Of a DNA stretch of 64,000 nt, positions 27,897-36,480 are shown piece by piece (within the stretch, counting starts at the first letter, position 1; each line of letters starts with the position of its first letter). Origin of the DNA: UBA1715 sp045615765. GTDB lineage: Bacteria > Bacteroidota > Bacteroidia > Bacteroidales > UBA1715. The stretch spans positions 3,921-67,920 of the forward strand of contig JAZLFM010000027.1 in assembly GCA_045615765.1 (NCBI GenBank). Direction: 5' to 3'. The notes below the pieces were generated by a model that was given only the letters and a program-made list of their open reading frames with translations, did not search any database and was not told where the DNA came from. The translations under genes were made by a program, and so were the position numbers.

Positions 27897-29201
27897 TTAT
27901 TTGTCGATGGTATGTACAAATTCTGTAATCAAGTTAAAGTATTCGTTGAATTTTGTGAGCGGTAATTGTTCCGCATGGTCATTGATGTCGTGGTATGCCG
28001 TAGTTCCGCCTTTAGTGTATATGTAAAAACTAGGAACGCCTTTTTGGTAAAAAGGGCAGTGGTCGCTGTTGCACGCTTCACCACGAACTTGTATGTTCTT
28101 GAAATATGAATTTTTATCGTTTATGCTTTGTAGTTTTTCAAATTCTTTGGTGAAAATTTTTCCGTTAACGACGCAAATCCCATCGTCACCAGTTCCTACT
28201 AAATCGATGTTTATAAGGAATTGAATATCTTCCAATTCAATAGGAAAGTCTGCGACTGCTGCTTTTGATCCTTTTAAACCTAATTCTTCACCACATAAGG
28301 CAACGAATATAATATCTTGTTCTGGTTGGTTTTCGCTATAGTATTTGGCAAGAGTTAATAACATTGCCACGCCACTTGCGTTATCGTTTGCACCGGGGAA
28401 AATAGTCTTTTGTCCTGTCATACCGATATGATCGTAATGTGCAGTGAAAACAATAGCTTTTTTTGTGCTATCTTTCCCGGGTACATAACCGTAGATGTTT
28501 TTTGCGGTAATAGTGTCTAATTTTTGAGTTACGGCAAAATCAATCGTTTTTGGCTTGTCTTTTATTGCTTCCTTTGAAACTATAAAATATGGAGTGTTTC
28601 CAGTGATTCCCGCGATGTTTTGGCTTAATTTTTCATTCGTAATTTTTACTATCGCACCAATGGAATATGTACCACTCCATACTAAATCTATAGAAATCCA
28701 GTCGTTAATTTTGTCTTTTTGTTTTTGAGTAAGACTATTGTCGGTGTTATCAAAAACGAGACAGGATTTTGCATATTTTGTTTTATATTTTTCTTTAAGT
28801 TCTTTTATATTCGTGTCGTTGCTAATGTTTTGCAAATCGATGTTGCTGAATGGAATACATTTTAACGAAGCGGTTCCGCCTGCACTTATAGCGTCAATAA
28901 TAAAATCTTTTCCTGGAGTTAGTTTTGTCCCATCGAAGGAGAGTGACAATTGGTCTGGAAATGTATTTACAGTGTATGTAACATCTTGCGTGTAGCCATC
29001 AAGATATTCGAATGGTTGTAGTCCATAGTTTTTAAAACAAGAAATTATATATTTTTCAGCTATTTGAATACCGTTATTTACATATCCGCGTCCAAACATT
29101 TCGGGTGCAGCAAGTTTCTGTACATGCTTTTTCCCTTCTTGTTGTTGACCATACAAGTTAGAAGATATGATGATAGCAATTATGTAAATCCATTTCTTCA
29201 T
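27897..29201 (-). CDS. M28 family zinc peptidase
   Basis: A 434-residue exported peptidase with signal peptide MKKWIYIIAIIISSNLYGQ. A PA-like inserted domain lies near 90-220. The catalytic domain contains the metal ligands in HYDHIGM, PGANDNASGVAML, CGEELGLKGS (catalytic and bridging Glu), NIDLVG and SDHCPFYQKGVPSFY...YHDINDH. These are the family M28 residues in the expected order. It probably trims peptides in the periplasm. The start overlaps the stop of the YihY gene by one base. Confidence 0.93.
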   Translation of the reverse strand: MKKWIYIIAIIISSNLYGQQQEGKKHVQKLAAPEMFGRGYVNNGIQIAEKYIISCFKNYGLQPFEYLDGYTQDVTYTVNTFPDQLSLSFDGTKLTPGKDFIIDAISAGGTASLKCIPFSNIDLQNISNDTNIKELKEKYKTKYAKSCLVFDNTDNSLTQKQKDKINDWISIDLVWSGTYSIGAIVKITNEKLSQNIAGITGNTPYFIVSKEAIKDKPKTIDFAVTQKLDTITAKNIYGYVPGKDSTKKAIVFTAHYDHIGMTGQKTIFPGANDNASGVAMLLTLAKYYSENQPEQDIIFVALCGEELGLKGSKAAVADFPIELEDIQFLINIDLVGTGDDGICVVNGKIFTKEFEKLQSINDKNSYFKNIQVRGEACNSDHCPFYQKGVPSFYIYTKGGTTAYHDINDHAEQLPLTKFNEYFNLITEFVHTIDK

Positions 29202-30523
29202 TATATATCTAAAATTTTCTTGTTGTTAGGATATTCGTAAGTGTCTAAAATCTCTGAAATTTTATGGAATGTTTTGTCGTCTTTAAATTCTAACGTGTTT
29301 ATACCAGAAGCTTGCATTTTTTTGATACATGAAGTGATATCCATGTTGTCGATGCAGATAGCAGGAGCGTAGGCGAATGTTTTCTCGTCGTTTGTTTTTA
29401 CTTCTTGGATTAGGCGTGCTTCAACAAGTGTGGATAATATAATTTTTGTGATTCGATGTGGAAGGTCTATATTCTCGCTGATTTCCAATGATGTTTGTGG
29501 TGGAAGTTCTTTTTTAAATCGAACAGTTATGTCATGTAAAATCATTAAAGCTAACTTCGTTTTTAACGAGTAACTAAGTTGAGAAACTTCCAATTCATAT
29601 TCAAAATCTTTCACATTTTGTATTGAGTAAGAAATGCCGGCTCCAACAAGTATAATAGTCCATGAGGTTTGCATCCATACAATAAATAACGGAATTGCAG
29701 CAAAACTACCGTAGATCGCATTGTAGTTAGAAACTCCAATTTGGAATTTTATGTAGAAATATTGTACGACTTGAAATACAATTCCCGCAATTATACCACT
29801 AATAAAAGCAGATTTAAACTGAACTTTTGTGTTTGGCATTACTAAATATAAAATGGCAAAAGCAAACCAAAGTAAACTGTATGGAATCAAATTAAGTCCT
29901 AACGAGACAAGTCCGTTAAATCTGTTTATCCATGCTACAGATTTTGCCCATTCTGTTATAAGATCTGTAATGTATGATGTTGTGCTATAGGAAATTATAA
30001 GGCAAATTGGTGCCAACAGCATGATGGTTAGATAGTCGCTTAATTTTCTTGTTACTGATCGTTGTTTGTTTACCGACCAAATTTCGTTGAAAGCGCTTTC
30101 TATATTTCCCATTACTTTGATTACCGACCATAATAAAAGTAGAATACCAATTCCGGCAACTAAACCTCCTTGTGTTTTGGCTAACATGGAATTGCTAAAG
30201 TCTAAGATCATGTCAACAACGTCTTGTTTGTCGGCAAACATTTCTATAAGGTATTCTTCCATATTTTTGTCGAATCCAAAACCTTTTGCAATACCAAACG
30301 CCATTGCCGCTAATGGTACTATGGACAAAATTGTATAATATGTTAGAGCAGAAGCTTTTTCCAGACAACGCTTTTGTACAAATCCTTTACAAGATAATAT
30401 TACAATTTGAAGTAATCGTAACAGTTTGAAGTTTCGCGAAGACACTTTTTTCCTATTGATGCTCCAAACGTCTATTGTGATAAAATGAATTGCTTTTGCT
30501 ATAATGTTTTGTTTCTGTTCCAT
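29201..30523 (-). CDS. YihY/virulence factor BrkB family membrane protein
   Basis: About 440 residues with six predicted membrane helices in the first 310 residues. Family signatures are KASALTYYTILSIVPLAAMAFGIAKGFG, LLWSVIKVMGNIESAFNEIW, and YNAIYGSFAAIPLFIVWMQTSWTIILVGA. The cytoplasmic C-terminal 130 residues resemble a winged-helix-like extension often found in Bacteroidota homologues. Older names such as ribonuclease BN are not supported for this family. ATG 30523 (MEQKQNIIAK) is chosen because an upstream TTG overlaps the promoter box. It is the first gene of the minus-strand run. Confidence 0.9.
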   Translation of the reverse strand: MEQKQNIIAKAIHFITIDVWSINRKKVSSRNFKLLRLLQIVILSCKGFVQKRCLEKASALTYYTILSIVPLAAMAFGIAKGFGFDKNMEEYLIEMFADKQDVVDMILDFSNSMLAKTQGGLVAGIGILLLLWSVIKVMGNIESAFNEIWSVNKQRSVTRKLSDYLTIMLLAPICLIISYSTTSYITDLITEWAKSVAWINRFNGLVSLGLNLIPYSLLWFAFAILYLVMPNTKVQFKSAFISGIIAGIVFQVVQYFYIKFQIGVSNYNAIYGSFAAIPLFIVWMQTSWTIILVGAGISYSIQNVKDFEYELEVSQLSYSLKTKLALMILHDITVRFKKELPPQTSLEISENIDLPHRITKIILSTLVEARLIQEVKTNDEKTFAYAPAICIDNMDITSCIKKMQASGINTLEFKDDKTFHKISEILDTYEYPNNKKILDI

Positions 30524-30541
30524 AACGAAAAGACTTATGGG

Positions 30542-30549
30542 CAAATATA
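30542..30549 (-). promoter_or_regulatory. -7 box TATATTTG (minus strand) before YihY gene
   Basis: Exact TAnnTTTG match on the minus strand, 18 bases before the ATG at 30523. Confidence 0.5.
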
Positions 30550-30652
30550 AGAAAAAAAGGAATAGGGGTGGTTTTGTTAAATTTTAAACTCTAAACGCAG
30601 AATACTAAACTTTTTTTGTATCTTTACTCAATAAGTTTAAAATGTAAATAGT

Positions 30653-31165
30653 ATGAAAAAGTTTTTGTATGTAGTAAGTTCATTGCTTTTGTCTTCGACA
30701 TTGTTTGTTAGTTGTGGAAATGAAGATGATGATGTTCGAAATCATTTTTGTGGAAAATATACTGGTGAATATACGTTTGCTCAGGAAATAGGTAATAGTA
30801 ATGCATCGCAGACAAATACCGCAACTATGGTGGTTAAGAAAAATGAAGGAAAGAAATTTTCTGTTGTTGTATATGATGAAAATGCTAGTGGAAAAGTTCT
30901 TTTTTCTACAGAAGGAATGAGTGTCGTAACTACGGAAAATGGTGATGCGTATTGTGGTAATATAACTGCAGGAATATCTGATGACGAAGATGGTATTGCT
31001 ATAAAAACCGAAGGTGTAGCTGTTTCTGCTGATGGAAAATATTCTTGTACGATAGCTCCAAATGCCGATGGAAAATTGGTGCTAAGCTTTTGTAAACAAC
31101 AATCATACACAAATCATAATTTGTTAGTTGTAAAAACATATACATTTAATGGTGTGAAAAAATAA
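30653..31165 (+). CDS. putative surface lipoprotein
   Basis: A 170-residue protein with a lipoprotein signal MKKFLYVVSSLLLSSTLFVSC, where the cysteine is followed by GNEDDD. Acidic residues just after the lipidated cysteine resemble the export signal that sends Bacteroidota lipoproteins to the cell surface. The mature region is a beta-rich domain with HFCGKYTGEY at its start and repeated hydrophobic strands, resembling small calycin-like or BACON-adjacent lipoproteins, but no family is recognised. A near-consensus -7 box (TATCTTTA) lies at about 30619. It is the last core-looking gene before the accessory island. Confidence 0.75.
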   Translation: MKKFLYVVSSLLLSSTLFVSCGNEDDDVRNHFCGKYTGEYTFAQEIGNSNASQTNTATMVVKKNEGKKFSVVVYDENASGKVLFSTEGMSVVTTENGDAYCGNITAGISDDEDGIAIKTEGVAVSADGKYSCTIAPNADGKLVLSFCKQQSYTNHNLLVVKTYTFNGVKK

Positions 31166-31178
31166 CATTAGGAATATA

Positions 31179-31199
31179 AATAAAATCAAAGATTTTATT
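31179..31199 (+). terminator. AT-rich perfect hairpin after lipoprotein gene
   Basis: AATAAAATC and GATTTTATT form a perfect 9-bp stem with an AAA loop, 14 bases after the stop. There is no long T-run after it, so termination may be weak. Confidence 0.45.
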
Positions 31200-31272
31200 G
31201 CAGTTGTATGCAGAGTTATTGGTAGTTTTGCATGTGTTAGAATATTTCAGCATAAACGCATTGATTATTTAA

Positions 31273-31512
31273 ATGGATAACGTTATCAACATACCGCAGA
31301 CTCAGATAATACTTGCCTTTGTTGCTACATGTATAGAGGCAACGGCACGTACATTGGGGGTGTCGTATCTGGAAGTGTTTAAGCGCATGAAACGTCTGGG
31401 AATGATCGAGAAATACATTTTTCCCAACTATGGTGTGCTCCATACAGAAAGTCGGGAAAACATTGCACTCAACATGATTGAGTGTATGAATGCATGGGAG
31501 GCGAAAGTATGA
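31273..31512 (+). CDS. DUF3791 family small protein
   Basis: A 79-residue protein. The pattern IILAFVATCIEATARTLG...YLEVFKRMKRLGMIEKYIFPNYGVLHTES, with the C-terminal LHT motif, matches the DUF3791 family, which is commonly encoded beside DUF3990 genes. It has no signal peptide. The last four bases overlap the start of the DUF3990 gene (ATGA), so the two are co-translated. In such a pairing the small protein is a plausible antitoxin or adaptor, but this is inference from context. Confidence 0.78.
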   Translation: MDNVINIPQTQIILAFVATCIEATARTLGVSYLEVFKRMKRLGMIEKYIFPNYGVLHTESRENIALNMIECMNAWEAKV

Positions 31513-31997
31513 GTATGATCGTTTATCATGGCGGTACGTACAAGATAGAGCATCCGCTGTCTGATGTAGGCAGGGCAAATCTTGATTTCGGGCTTGGCTT
31601 TTATGTCACGGATATGCTCTCGCAAGCTACCGAGTGGGCAAAGAAAGTGGCAGATCTTCGTCACCAGAGTCCTATTGTCAATAGATACACGCTCGACAGA
31701 GATGCTGTCTTATCCGAATATCGATGTAAAGTATTTATAGATTATGATGGCGAATGGCTCGACTTCATTGTTGACAGTCGTCAGGGACAAAAACCGTGGG
31801 CGCAATATGATTACATCGAAGGTGGCGTAGCAGACGACCGTGTCATCGATACCATAAATCTCTATATGGCAGGTTTGATGACTCGCGAAGTAGCTCTCGT
31901 TCGCTTGTCAGAACATCGTCCTAACAACCAAATGTGCTTGCTATCACAGCAACTCATTGACAAATATCTCATATTCAATGGAACAGAAGCAATATAA
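31509..31997 (+). CDS. DUF3990 family protein, candidate ADP-ribosyltransferase-fold toxin
   Basis: A 162-residue protein beginning MSMIVYHGGTYKIEHP. The segments YHGG near the N-terminus and LDFGLGFYVTDMLSQATEWA are the DUF3990 hallmarks. They resemble the His and Tyr positions of the H-Y-E type ADP-ribosyltransferase active site. A convincing third-position Glu was not identified with certainty. ATG 31509 is chosen over upstream in-frame ATGs because it gives the ATGA overlap with DUF3791 and begins just before the conserved YHG. The 3' end overlaps the next small gene by 20 bases. A toxin role is inferred from family resemblance and operon layout. Confidence 0.75.
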   Translation: MSMIVYHGGTYKIEHPLSDVGRANLDFGLGFYVTDMLSQATEWAKKVADLRHQSPIVNRYTLDRDAVLSEYRCKVFIDYDGEWLDFIVDSRQGQKPWAQYDYIEGGVADDRVIDTINLYMAGLMTREVALVRLSEHRPNNQMCLLSQQLIDKYLIFNGTEAI

Positions 31998-32220
31998 TGA
32001 TCCAGTAAAATCGCCAATCATTCAGGAGATTATCATGAGCAACCGTATTGGTGGCATCTGCATGGAATTGTCCCGACGATTGAACATTGCTCCTGAGAAG
32101 GCTTTGATGTTGTTCTACGAGAGTCAGACTTGTGCCGACCTTCACGACCGCTCCACAGGCCTCTACCTCTATGGTGACCTCTATGTGGCCGATGAGTATA
32201 TGAGAGAAATTGGTAAATAG
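31978..32220 (+). CDS. second DUF3791-like small protein
   Basis: An 80-residue protein, MEQKQYNDPVKSP..., whose segment IGGICMELSRRLNIAPEKALMLFYESQTCADLHDRSTGLYLYGDLYVADEYMRE follows the same helical plan as DUF3791 members. It appears to be a divergent homologue of the gene at 31273. The start at 31978 lies within the last 20 bases of the DUF3990 gene. The cassette thus has the DUF3990 protein flanked by two related small partners. Whether both bind it is unknown. Confidence 0.68.
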   Translation: MEQKQYNDPVKSPIIQEIIMSNRIGGICMELSRRLNIAPEKALMLFYESQTCADLHDRSTGLYLYGDLYVADEYMREIGK

Positions 32221-32574
32221 TAAAATAAATAGAAAATAACAAACAAAACAGAAAGTACAGAAAAACAATAATTATTAAATATTAACATAACAGCATTGAC
32301 TATTATTTGCGTTCGCCTGAATAGCCTCGGAAACTATAATCGGAATAAGAACACAAAAGATAGTGGTTAGGTAGCTTCCTTGGGTGAAGTGTGTCTCATA
32401 CCTATATATAAGAAGTCAATGTTCATGCTTAGGCATGAGCATTTCTTATATAGGTATGAGGTTCCATTCCGAGGCAGCCTCGACGAACGCATAAGAAGGT
32501 TCATGCCTTTTTTTATGCGGTCACGTAAGTGGTAGATCGATGCACCAGTTGTCTAGCAACGATTTATCACGAAG
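32221..32574. other. 354-base gap holding a nested inverted-repeat structure
   Basis: No credible gene was found. Outer arms GCGTTCG (32309-32315) and GCCTCGGAA (32324-32332) pair with TTCCGAGGC (32467-32475) and CGAACGC (32484-32490), separated on both sides by eight unpaired bases. Inside lies a long hairpin at 32395-32460, with arms starting CTCATACC and ending GGTATGAG, an apical stem AATGTTCATGC/GCATGAGCATT and a TTAG loop. A short hairpin CGCATAA/TTATGCG (32488-32519) overlaps the right outer arm and could form instead. The symmetry suggests a structured RNA leader for the methyltransferase operon or a DNA-level element. Confidence 0.65.
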
Positions 32575-33654
32575 ATGGCAACAGAAATAATAACTACAGA
32601 TACACCAAGATTCAATCTTGAGAGTCGCCGGTACATTGGATGTAAGGCGAAGCTCGTGGATTGGATATTTGGATTGATTCAGGAAGAAACACATGATGTG
32701 CGTTCTTTTTGCGATATTTTTGCAGGCACAGGTTCTGTGTCTAATCGTGCAGTGCACTTGTACGAACGTGTGATAATCAACGATTTCCTTTATTCTAACC
32801 ATGTGCTATACAATGCTTTTTTTGGAAATGGTGAATGGAATGAAGAGAAGGTCTTACAGATTATCAATGAGTTCAATGGAATAGATGCAGAGACGCTCCC
32901 AAATAATTACTTTTCAGAAAATTACGGCGACAAGTATTTTGACATGCTTTCTGCCAAGAAAATTGGTTACGTTCGTGATTCTATCGAAGAGAGAAAAGCT
33001 ATTTTAACCGAAAAGGAATATTGTGTGCTTATCGCTTCACTCATTTACAGCATCGATAGGATAGCGAATACGCTTGGGCACTTTGAGGCTTATCGTAAGG
33101 TGAAGATTGTACCTCAAAACCTTCTTATTCGATTGATTGATGTTCTGCAATGTCCGAACGTAGACATTCACCAAAGGGACGCCAATCAACTTGCAAGAGA
33201 GATTCATACGGATGTGATTTACATGGATCCACCATACAATTCGCGTCAGTATAGCCGATTCTATCATGTTTACGAGGTACTTGTGAAATGGGACAAACCA
33301 GAACTCTTTACTGATGCAGCAAAACCGAAGTTTACGGAAAACAATAGCGATTACTGCCGTACGGCTGCATTTTGTGCATTTACCGACCTTGTTACCCATA
33401 TTGACACGAAGTACATTGTTGTTTCCTATAACAACACCTACAAGTCGAAGAGTTCGTCATCAGAGAACAAAATAAAGTTGGAACAGATTGAAGATGTGCT
33501 GAATCAATGTGGAACGACAAAAATATTCACGCACAAACATCAAGCATTCAATGCAGGTAAGACAGAATTTGATGACCATAAGGAGTATTTATTCATAACC
33601 GAGGTTGACAATGAAAAACGGAACCGCTCGCTCGCCGCTCTTCTACGTGGGTGA
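32575..33654 (+). CDS. DNA adenine methyltransferase (type IIS modification, first)
   Basis: A 359-residue N6-adenine methyltransferase with alpha-type motif order. Motif X is RRYIGCKAKLVDWI (about 17-30), motif I is DIFAGTGSVS (about 46-55), a target-recognition region follows, and motif IV is DPPY at 218-221 in IYMDPPYNSRQYSRFYHVYE. It resembles D12-class enzymes of FokI/type IIS systems. By analogy with other type IIS systems, it should methylate one strand of an asymmetric site. It overlaps the next methyltransferase gene by 44 bases, so expression is coupled. It sits immediately after the structured gap. Confidence 0.87.
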   Translation: MATEIITTDTPRFNLESRRYIGCKAKLVDWIFGLIQEETHDVRSFCDIFAGTGSVSNRAVHLYERVIINDFLYSNHVLYNAFFGNGEWNEEKVLQIINEFNGIDAETLPNNYFSENYGDKYFDMLSAKKIGYVRDSIEERKAILTEKEYCVLIASLIYSIDRIANTLGHFEAYRKVKIVPQNLLIRLIDVLQCPNVDIHQRDANQLAREIHTDVIYMDPPYNSRQYSRFYHVYEVLVKWDKPELFTDAAKPKFTENNSDYCRTAAFCAFTDLVTHIDTKYIVVSYNNTYKSKSSSSENKIKLEQIEDVLNQCGTTKIFTHKHQAFNAGKTEFDDHKEYLFITEVDNEKRNRSLAALLRG

Positions 33655-34516
33655 CAAATATAAACTCATTCGTGAGATAAGGACGCATTTCCCCGAAAGG
33701 ATAAACCGATTGATTGAACCTTTCGTGGGTGGTGGTAGCGTGATGATGAATGTAGAGGCAAACAGCTATCTGCTTAATGACATCGACTCATACGTCATTG
33801 CCATTCATCGGATGTTGTGCGGATTCATTGGTCATGAAGATGACTTTTTCAATCAGTTTTTCGCCATGGTCAATCAATACGGCCTTTCTTTGTCCTATGC
33901 TGGTCATACTGCCTCTGACGAATTGAAACGTGAGTTTCCAAAGACTTATTACGCAAAGTACAACAAGGAGGCTTATGCCCGATTGAAAAACGACTTCAAT
34001 AGTGAAGGTAAAGAGGATATCATGCGCCTTTACATGTTACTCATTTATGGTTTCAACAGAATGCTTCGTTTCAATGGTAAGGGAGATTTCAATCTCCCTG
34101 TAGGTGATGTAGACTTTAACCAAAACACTCGTGATGCTCTTGATGATTATTTCCGATTGTTGGCAAATAAACAAGTAGAATGGTATAATCAAGATTTTCG
34201 TGAGTTCCTCGGAGGAATAGATTTTCAAGAAGGTGACCTCGTTTATCTTGACCCTCCATACCTGATAACCTTCAGCGAATACAACAAACTGTGGAATAAA
34301 GATACAGAAACTGCGTTGCTTCAGTTGCTTGATGAACTGAACCAGCAAGGTGTGCATTTCGCTATTTCGAATGTTACTCGTTACAAGGGCAAGGTTAACG
34401 AAGCTTTCCTTGAATGGTCGGCACACTACAATAGCTTTCCGGTAAAGAGTAATTACATCAGTTTCAACGACAATACGATAAAGGACTTCAATGAGGTTCT
34501 TGTAACAAACTATTAG
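33611..34516 (+). CDS. Dam-family DNA adenine methyltransferase (type IIS modification, second)
   Basis: A 301-residue enzyme with motif X LFYVGDKYKLIREI, motif I LIEPFVGGGSVMMN, the Dam-type RLYMLLIYGFNRMLRFNGKGDFNLPVG segment (about 140-165), and DPPY starting at D214. The GKGDFNLPVG-type segment is characteristic of Dam-like enzymes recognising GATC or related sites. ATG 33611 is preferred to an in-frame TTG at 33605. With the 359-residue enzyme it would protect both strands of one asymmetric sequence. The endonuclease gene follows after four bases. Confidence 0.9.
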   Translation: MKNGTARSPLFYVGDKYKLIREIRTHFPERINRLIEPFVGGGSVMMNVEANSYLLNDIDSYVIAIHRMLCGFIGHEDDFFNQFFAMVNQYGLSLSYAGHTASDELKREFPKTYYAKYNKEAYARLKNDFNSEGKEDIMRLYMLLIYGFNRMLRFNGKGDFNLPVGDVDFNQNTRDALDDYFRLLANKQVEWYNQDFREFLGGIDFQEGDLVYLDPPYLITFSEYNKLWNKDTETALLQLLDELNQQGVHFAISNVTRYKGKVNEAFLEWSAHYNSFPVKSNYISFNDNTIKDFNEVLVTNY

Positions 34517-34520
34517 GATT

Positions 34521-36380
34521 ATGGCAAAGAAACAACCACCAGAGTATAAACCATTACTATTCACAACTACCATGAGAAATCCTGGTAGGATGAAATATTT
34601 CCTTTTTGTCATACAAAGATTTGATGGTATCGTGCTAACTAATGAAGTTGCGAAGGAAATCTGTGGTGAGATGATACGATATGGTATTTATCGCCCAATG
34701 AAGAAATTGGAAATTGTTAAAGAGAAGTGGAAAAGTACAAAAAGTCCTGATTTTAGTGACTATCTTCTTTCAGATACAGAGGTTGCACTTATGTTAGAGA
34801 ACAATCCACAGGATCATAAAGAAGCTGGTTTTGCAAAAGGTTGGCCATCACGATTTGCTACAGAATACGATTTTACAAAGGAACTTGGTCTTGTATTCTT
34901 TGAACCTGATAAACCTATAATCATATCCACTTTAGGTAAGCATCTGTTAAAATCTCTCAATGTGAAAGTTGATGAAAGTAACTCTTTTATCACTGCAGAA
35001 TTTGAACATCCGGAATATGAGCAACAAGTATTTCTACAGGCGTTGGCAAAGTCACAACGTAAGAATCCTTTTGTACGAGTGTTGAACGATAATATTCCTC
35101 TTATCCTTTTGCTTCAGACAATTCGTCTGCTTAATGCAGACCCAAGGCAGAACGGATGCGGAATTTCCCGAAGGGAATTGCCTTTGTTGATATTTTGGAA
35201 AGACAATGATGCCCAAGCTTTGTACGAACGAATTGTGGAATTACGAGAGGAACATGGCTACAATCCGAGTGACGAAGTGATTGTTGACATTTGTCTGGAC
35301 GAAATAATGGGGGGAAGTTTCAAGGAATTCAAGGTAAAATCCATCGTGGATGAATACCCAGATGAGTTTATTCGCAAGATGCGAATGACAGGTTTGATTT
35401 CAATGCGTGGTGCAGGTCGTTTCCTTGACGTTAATAAGAATGAGATAGAGAAAATTGACTACGTACTTTCTCACTATGCCAATTATACACATTATACAGA
35501 GGAACGTGCATACTTCGACTACATGGCTGAACTTGATCCAAATCTCATCAGCATTCAGGCGAAACCAATCGATGCCTCAAATAGCGAGACCTTATTGAAC
35601 GAATGGTTGACGGTTTACCCATGGTCAAGCATCAAGAAAGAACTCAACAACCTCTCTGCAAAGAAGGCTAGTTCAGATAAAGTGTTGAAGCTTCTTGCAG
35701 CCCCCTCGCGTTTGGAGTTCCTTACCGCATTGGCCATAAAATCAAAGCTTCCAGATGTACGTGTTATTCCTAACTATAGTTGTGACGATACAGGTTTGCC
35801 GACTTCAACGGCAGGAGGTAACAAAGGTGACATTGAATGCTACGAACAGAAACGTGGAATCCTTGTAGAAGTTACAATGGCCATGGGTAGAACACAAACG
35901 ATGATGGAAGTATGGCCGATAGAACGACATTTGGATGACATGCGCAAAGATTATGAGGCACAATGTATCTTCGTTGCTCCTGCTATTTATCCAGATAGTG
36001 AAAAACAAATTCAATTCGTAGCTTACCAATCACAAGGAGAAAAGAAGATACGGCCTTATGCTATTTCTGAGCTGATTACATACTTGGAAAAGTCCTACAT
36101 GCTGTTTGATAATTCATTAACTTCACTCAATCAGGCACCGAGAATACGCCAATTTGTTGACAATGTTGTTGCTTTACGTGCAGGAAAGGACATTCTTGCG
36201 CTTGTAGAGGATTGCATAAATGAGTTTGGTGAAGAGTATGTCAACATGAGGCTTTCTGACTGGCATCGTGTTGTTCGCGACTATGTTTCTCATCGAACTA
36301 TGCGTTACGACATTAATGACAACGAACCAATTTATTATTCCACGGCTGCTGAAGTATCTACAACTTATGGGAATCAATAA
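34521..36380 (+). CDS. AlwI-family type IIS restriction endonuclease
   Basis: A 619-residue nuclease. The N-terminal TTMRNPGRMKYFLFVIQRFDG is the recognisable opening of the AlwI/BstNBI/PleI family. The catalytic PD-(D/E)xK-like core is GDIE at D437-E439 followed by VEVT at E450-T452, near the expected place in the C-terminal third. By family knowledge it cuts a few bases outside a short asymmetric site such as GGATC or GAGTC. The true site is not readable here, but a Dam-like partner methyltransferase favours a GATC-containing sequence. All three restriction-modification genes appear intact. Confidence 0.88.
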   Translation: MAKKQPPEYKPLLFTTTMRNPGRMKYFLFVIQRFDGIVLTNEVAKEICGEMIRYGIYRPMKKLEIVKEKWKSTKSPDFSDYLLSDTEVALMLENNPQDHKEAGFAKGWPSRFATEYDFTKELGLVFFEPDKPIIISTLGKHLLKSLNVKVDESNSFITAEFEHPEYEQQVFLQALAKSQRKNPFVRVLNDNIPLILLLQTIRLLNADPRQNGCGISRRELPLLIFWKDNDAQALYERIVELREEHGYNPSDEVIVDICLDEIMGGSFKEFKVKSIVDEYPDEFIRKMRMTGLISMRGAGRFLDVNKNEIEKIDYVLSHYANYTHYTEERAYFDYMAELDPNLISIQAKPIDASNSETLLNEWLTVYPWSSIKKELNNLSAKKASSDKVLKLLAAPSRLEFLTALAIKSKLPDVRVIPNYSCDDTGLPTSTAGGNKGDIECYEQKRGILVEVTMAMGRTQTMMEVWPIERHLDDMRKDYEAQCIFVAPAIYPDSEKQIQFVAYQSQGEKKIRPYAISELITYLEKSYMLFDNSLTSLNQAPRIRQFVDNVVALRAGKDILALVEDCINEFGEEYVNMRLSDWHRVVRDYVSHRTMRYDINDNEPIYYSTAAEVSTTYGNQ

Positions 36381-36430
36381 ATTCTAAAAGCATAACAAGT
36401 CATGTGTCATTATTCTTTTTGATAATTAGA

Positions 36431-36463
36431 AAAAGTCCAACCAATCGGTTGGACTTTTTTCTT
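36431..36463. terminator. bidirectional terminator between endonuclease and GH9 genes
   Basis: AAAAGTCCAACC and GGTTGGACTTTT form a 12-bp stem with an AATC loop. A-run and T-run on either side let it serve both convergent genes. Confidence 0.85.
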
Positions 36464-36480
36464 TTATGTAGGGATGTTTT

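Larger units (their letters stand above)
31200..36420. other. accessory defence-type island (DUF3791/DUF3990 cassette plus type IIS restriction-modification)
   Basis: Six consecutive plus-strand genes lie between a lipoprotein gene and a GH9 gene. The coding sequence uses visibly more G and C at third positions than the flanking core genes, consistent with transfer. No integrase, transposase or clear flanking direct repeat was found, so the exact ends are uncertain. The contents are a candidate toxin cassette, a 354-base gap with nested inverted repeats, and a restriction-modification operon. Confidence 0.6.

Noticed and set aside
32309..32490. Possible retron msr-msd RNA
   Set aside because: The arrangement of arms and hairpin is similar, but no reverse transcriptase or effector gene of a known retron is present in the window. 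It is reported only as a structured element.
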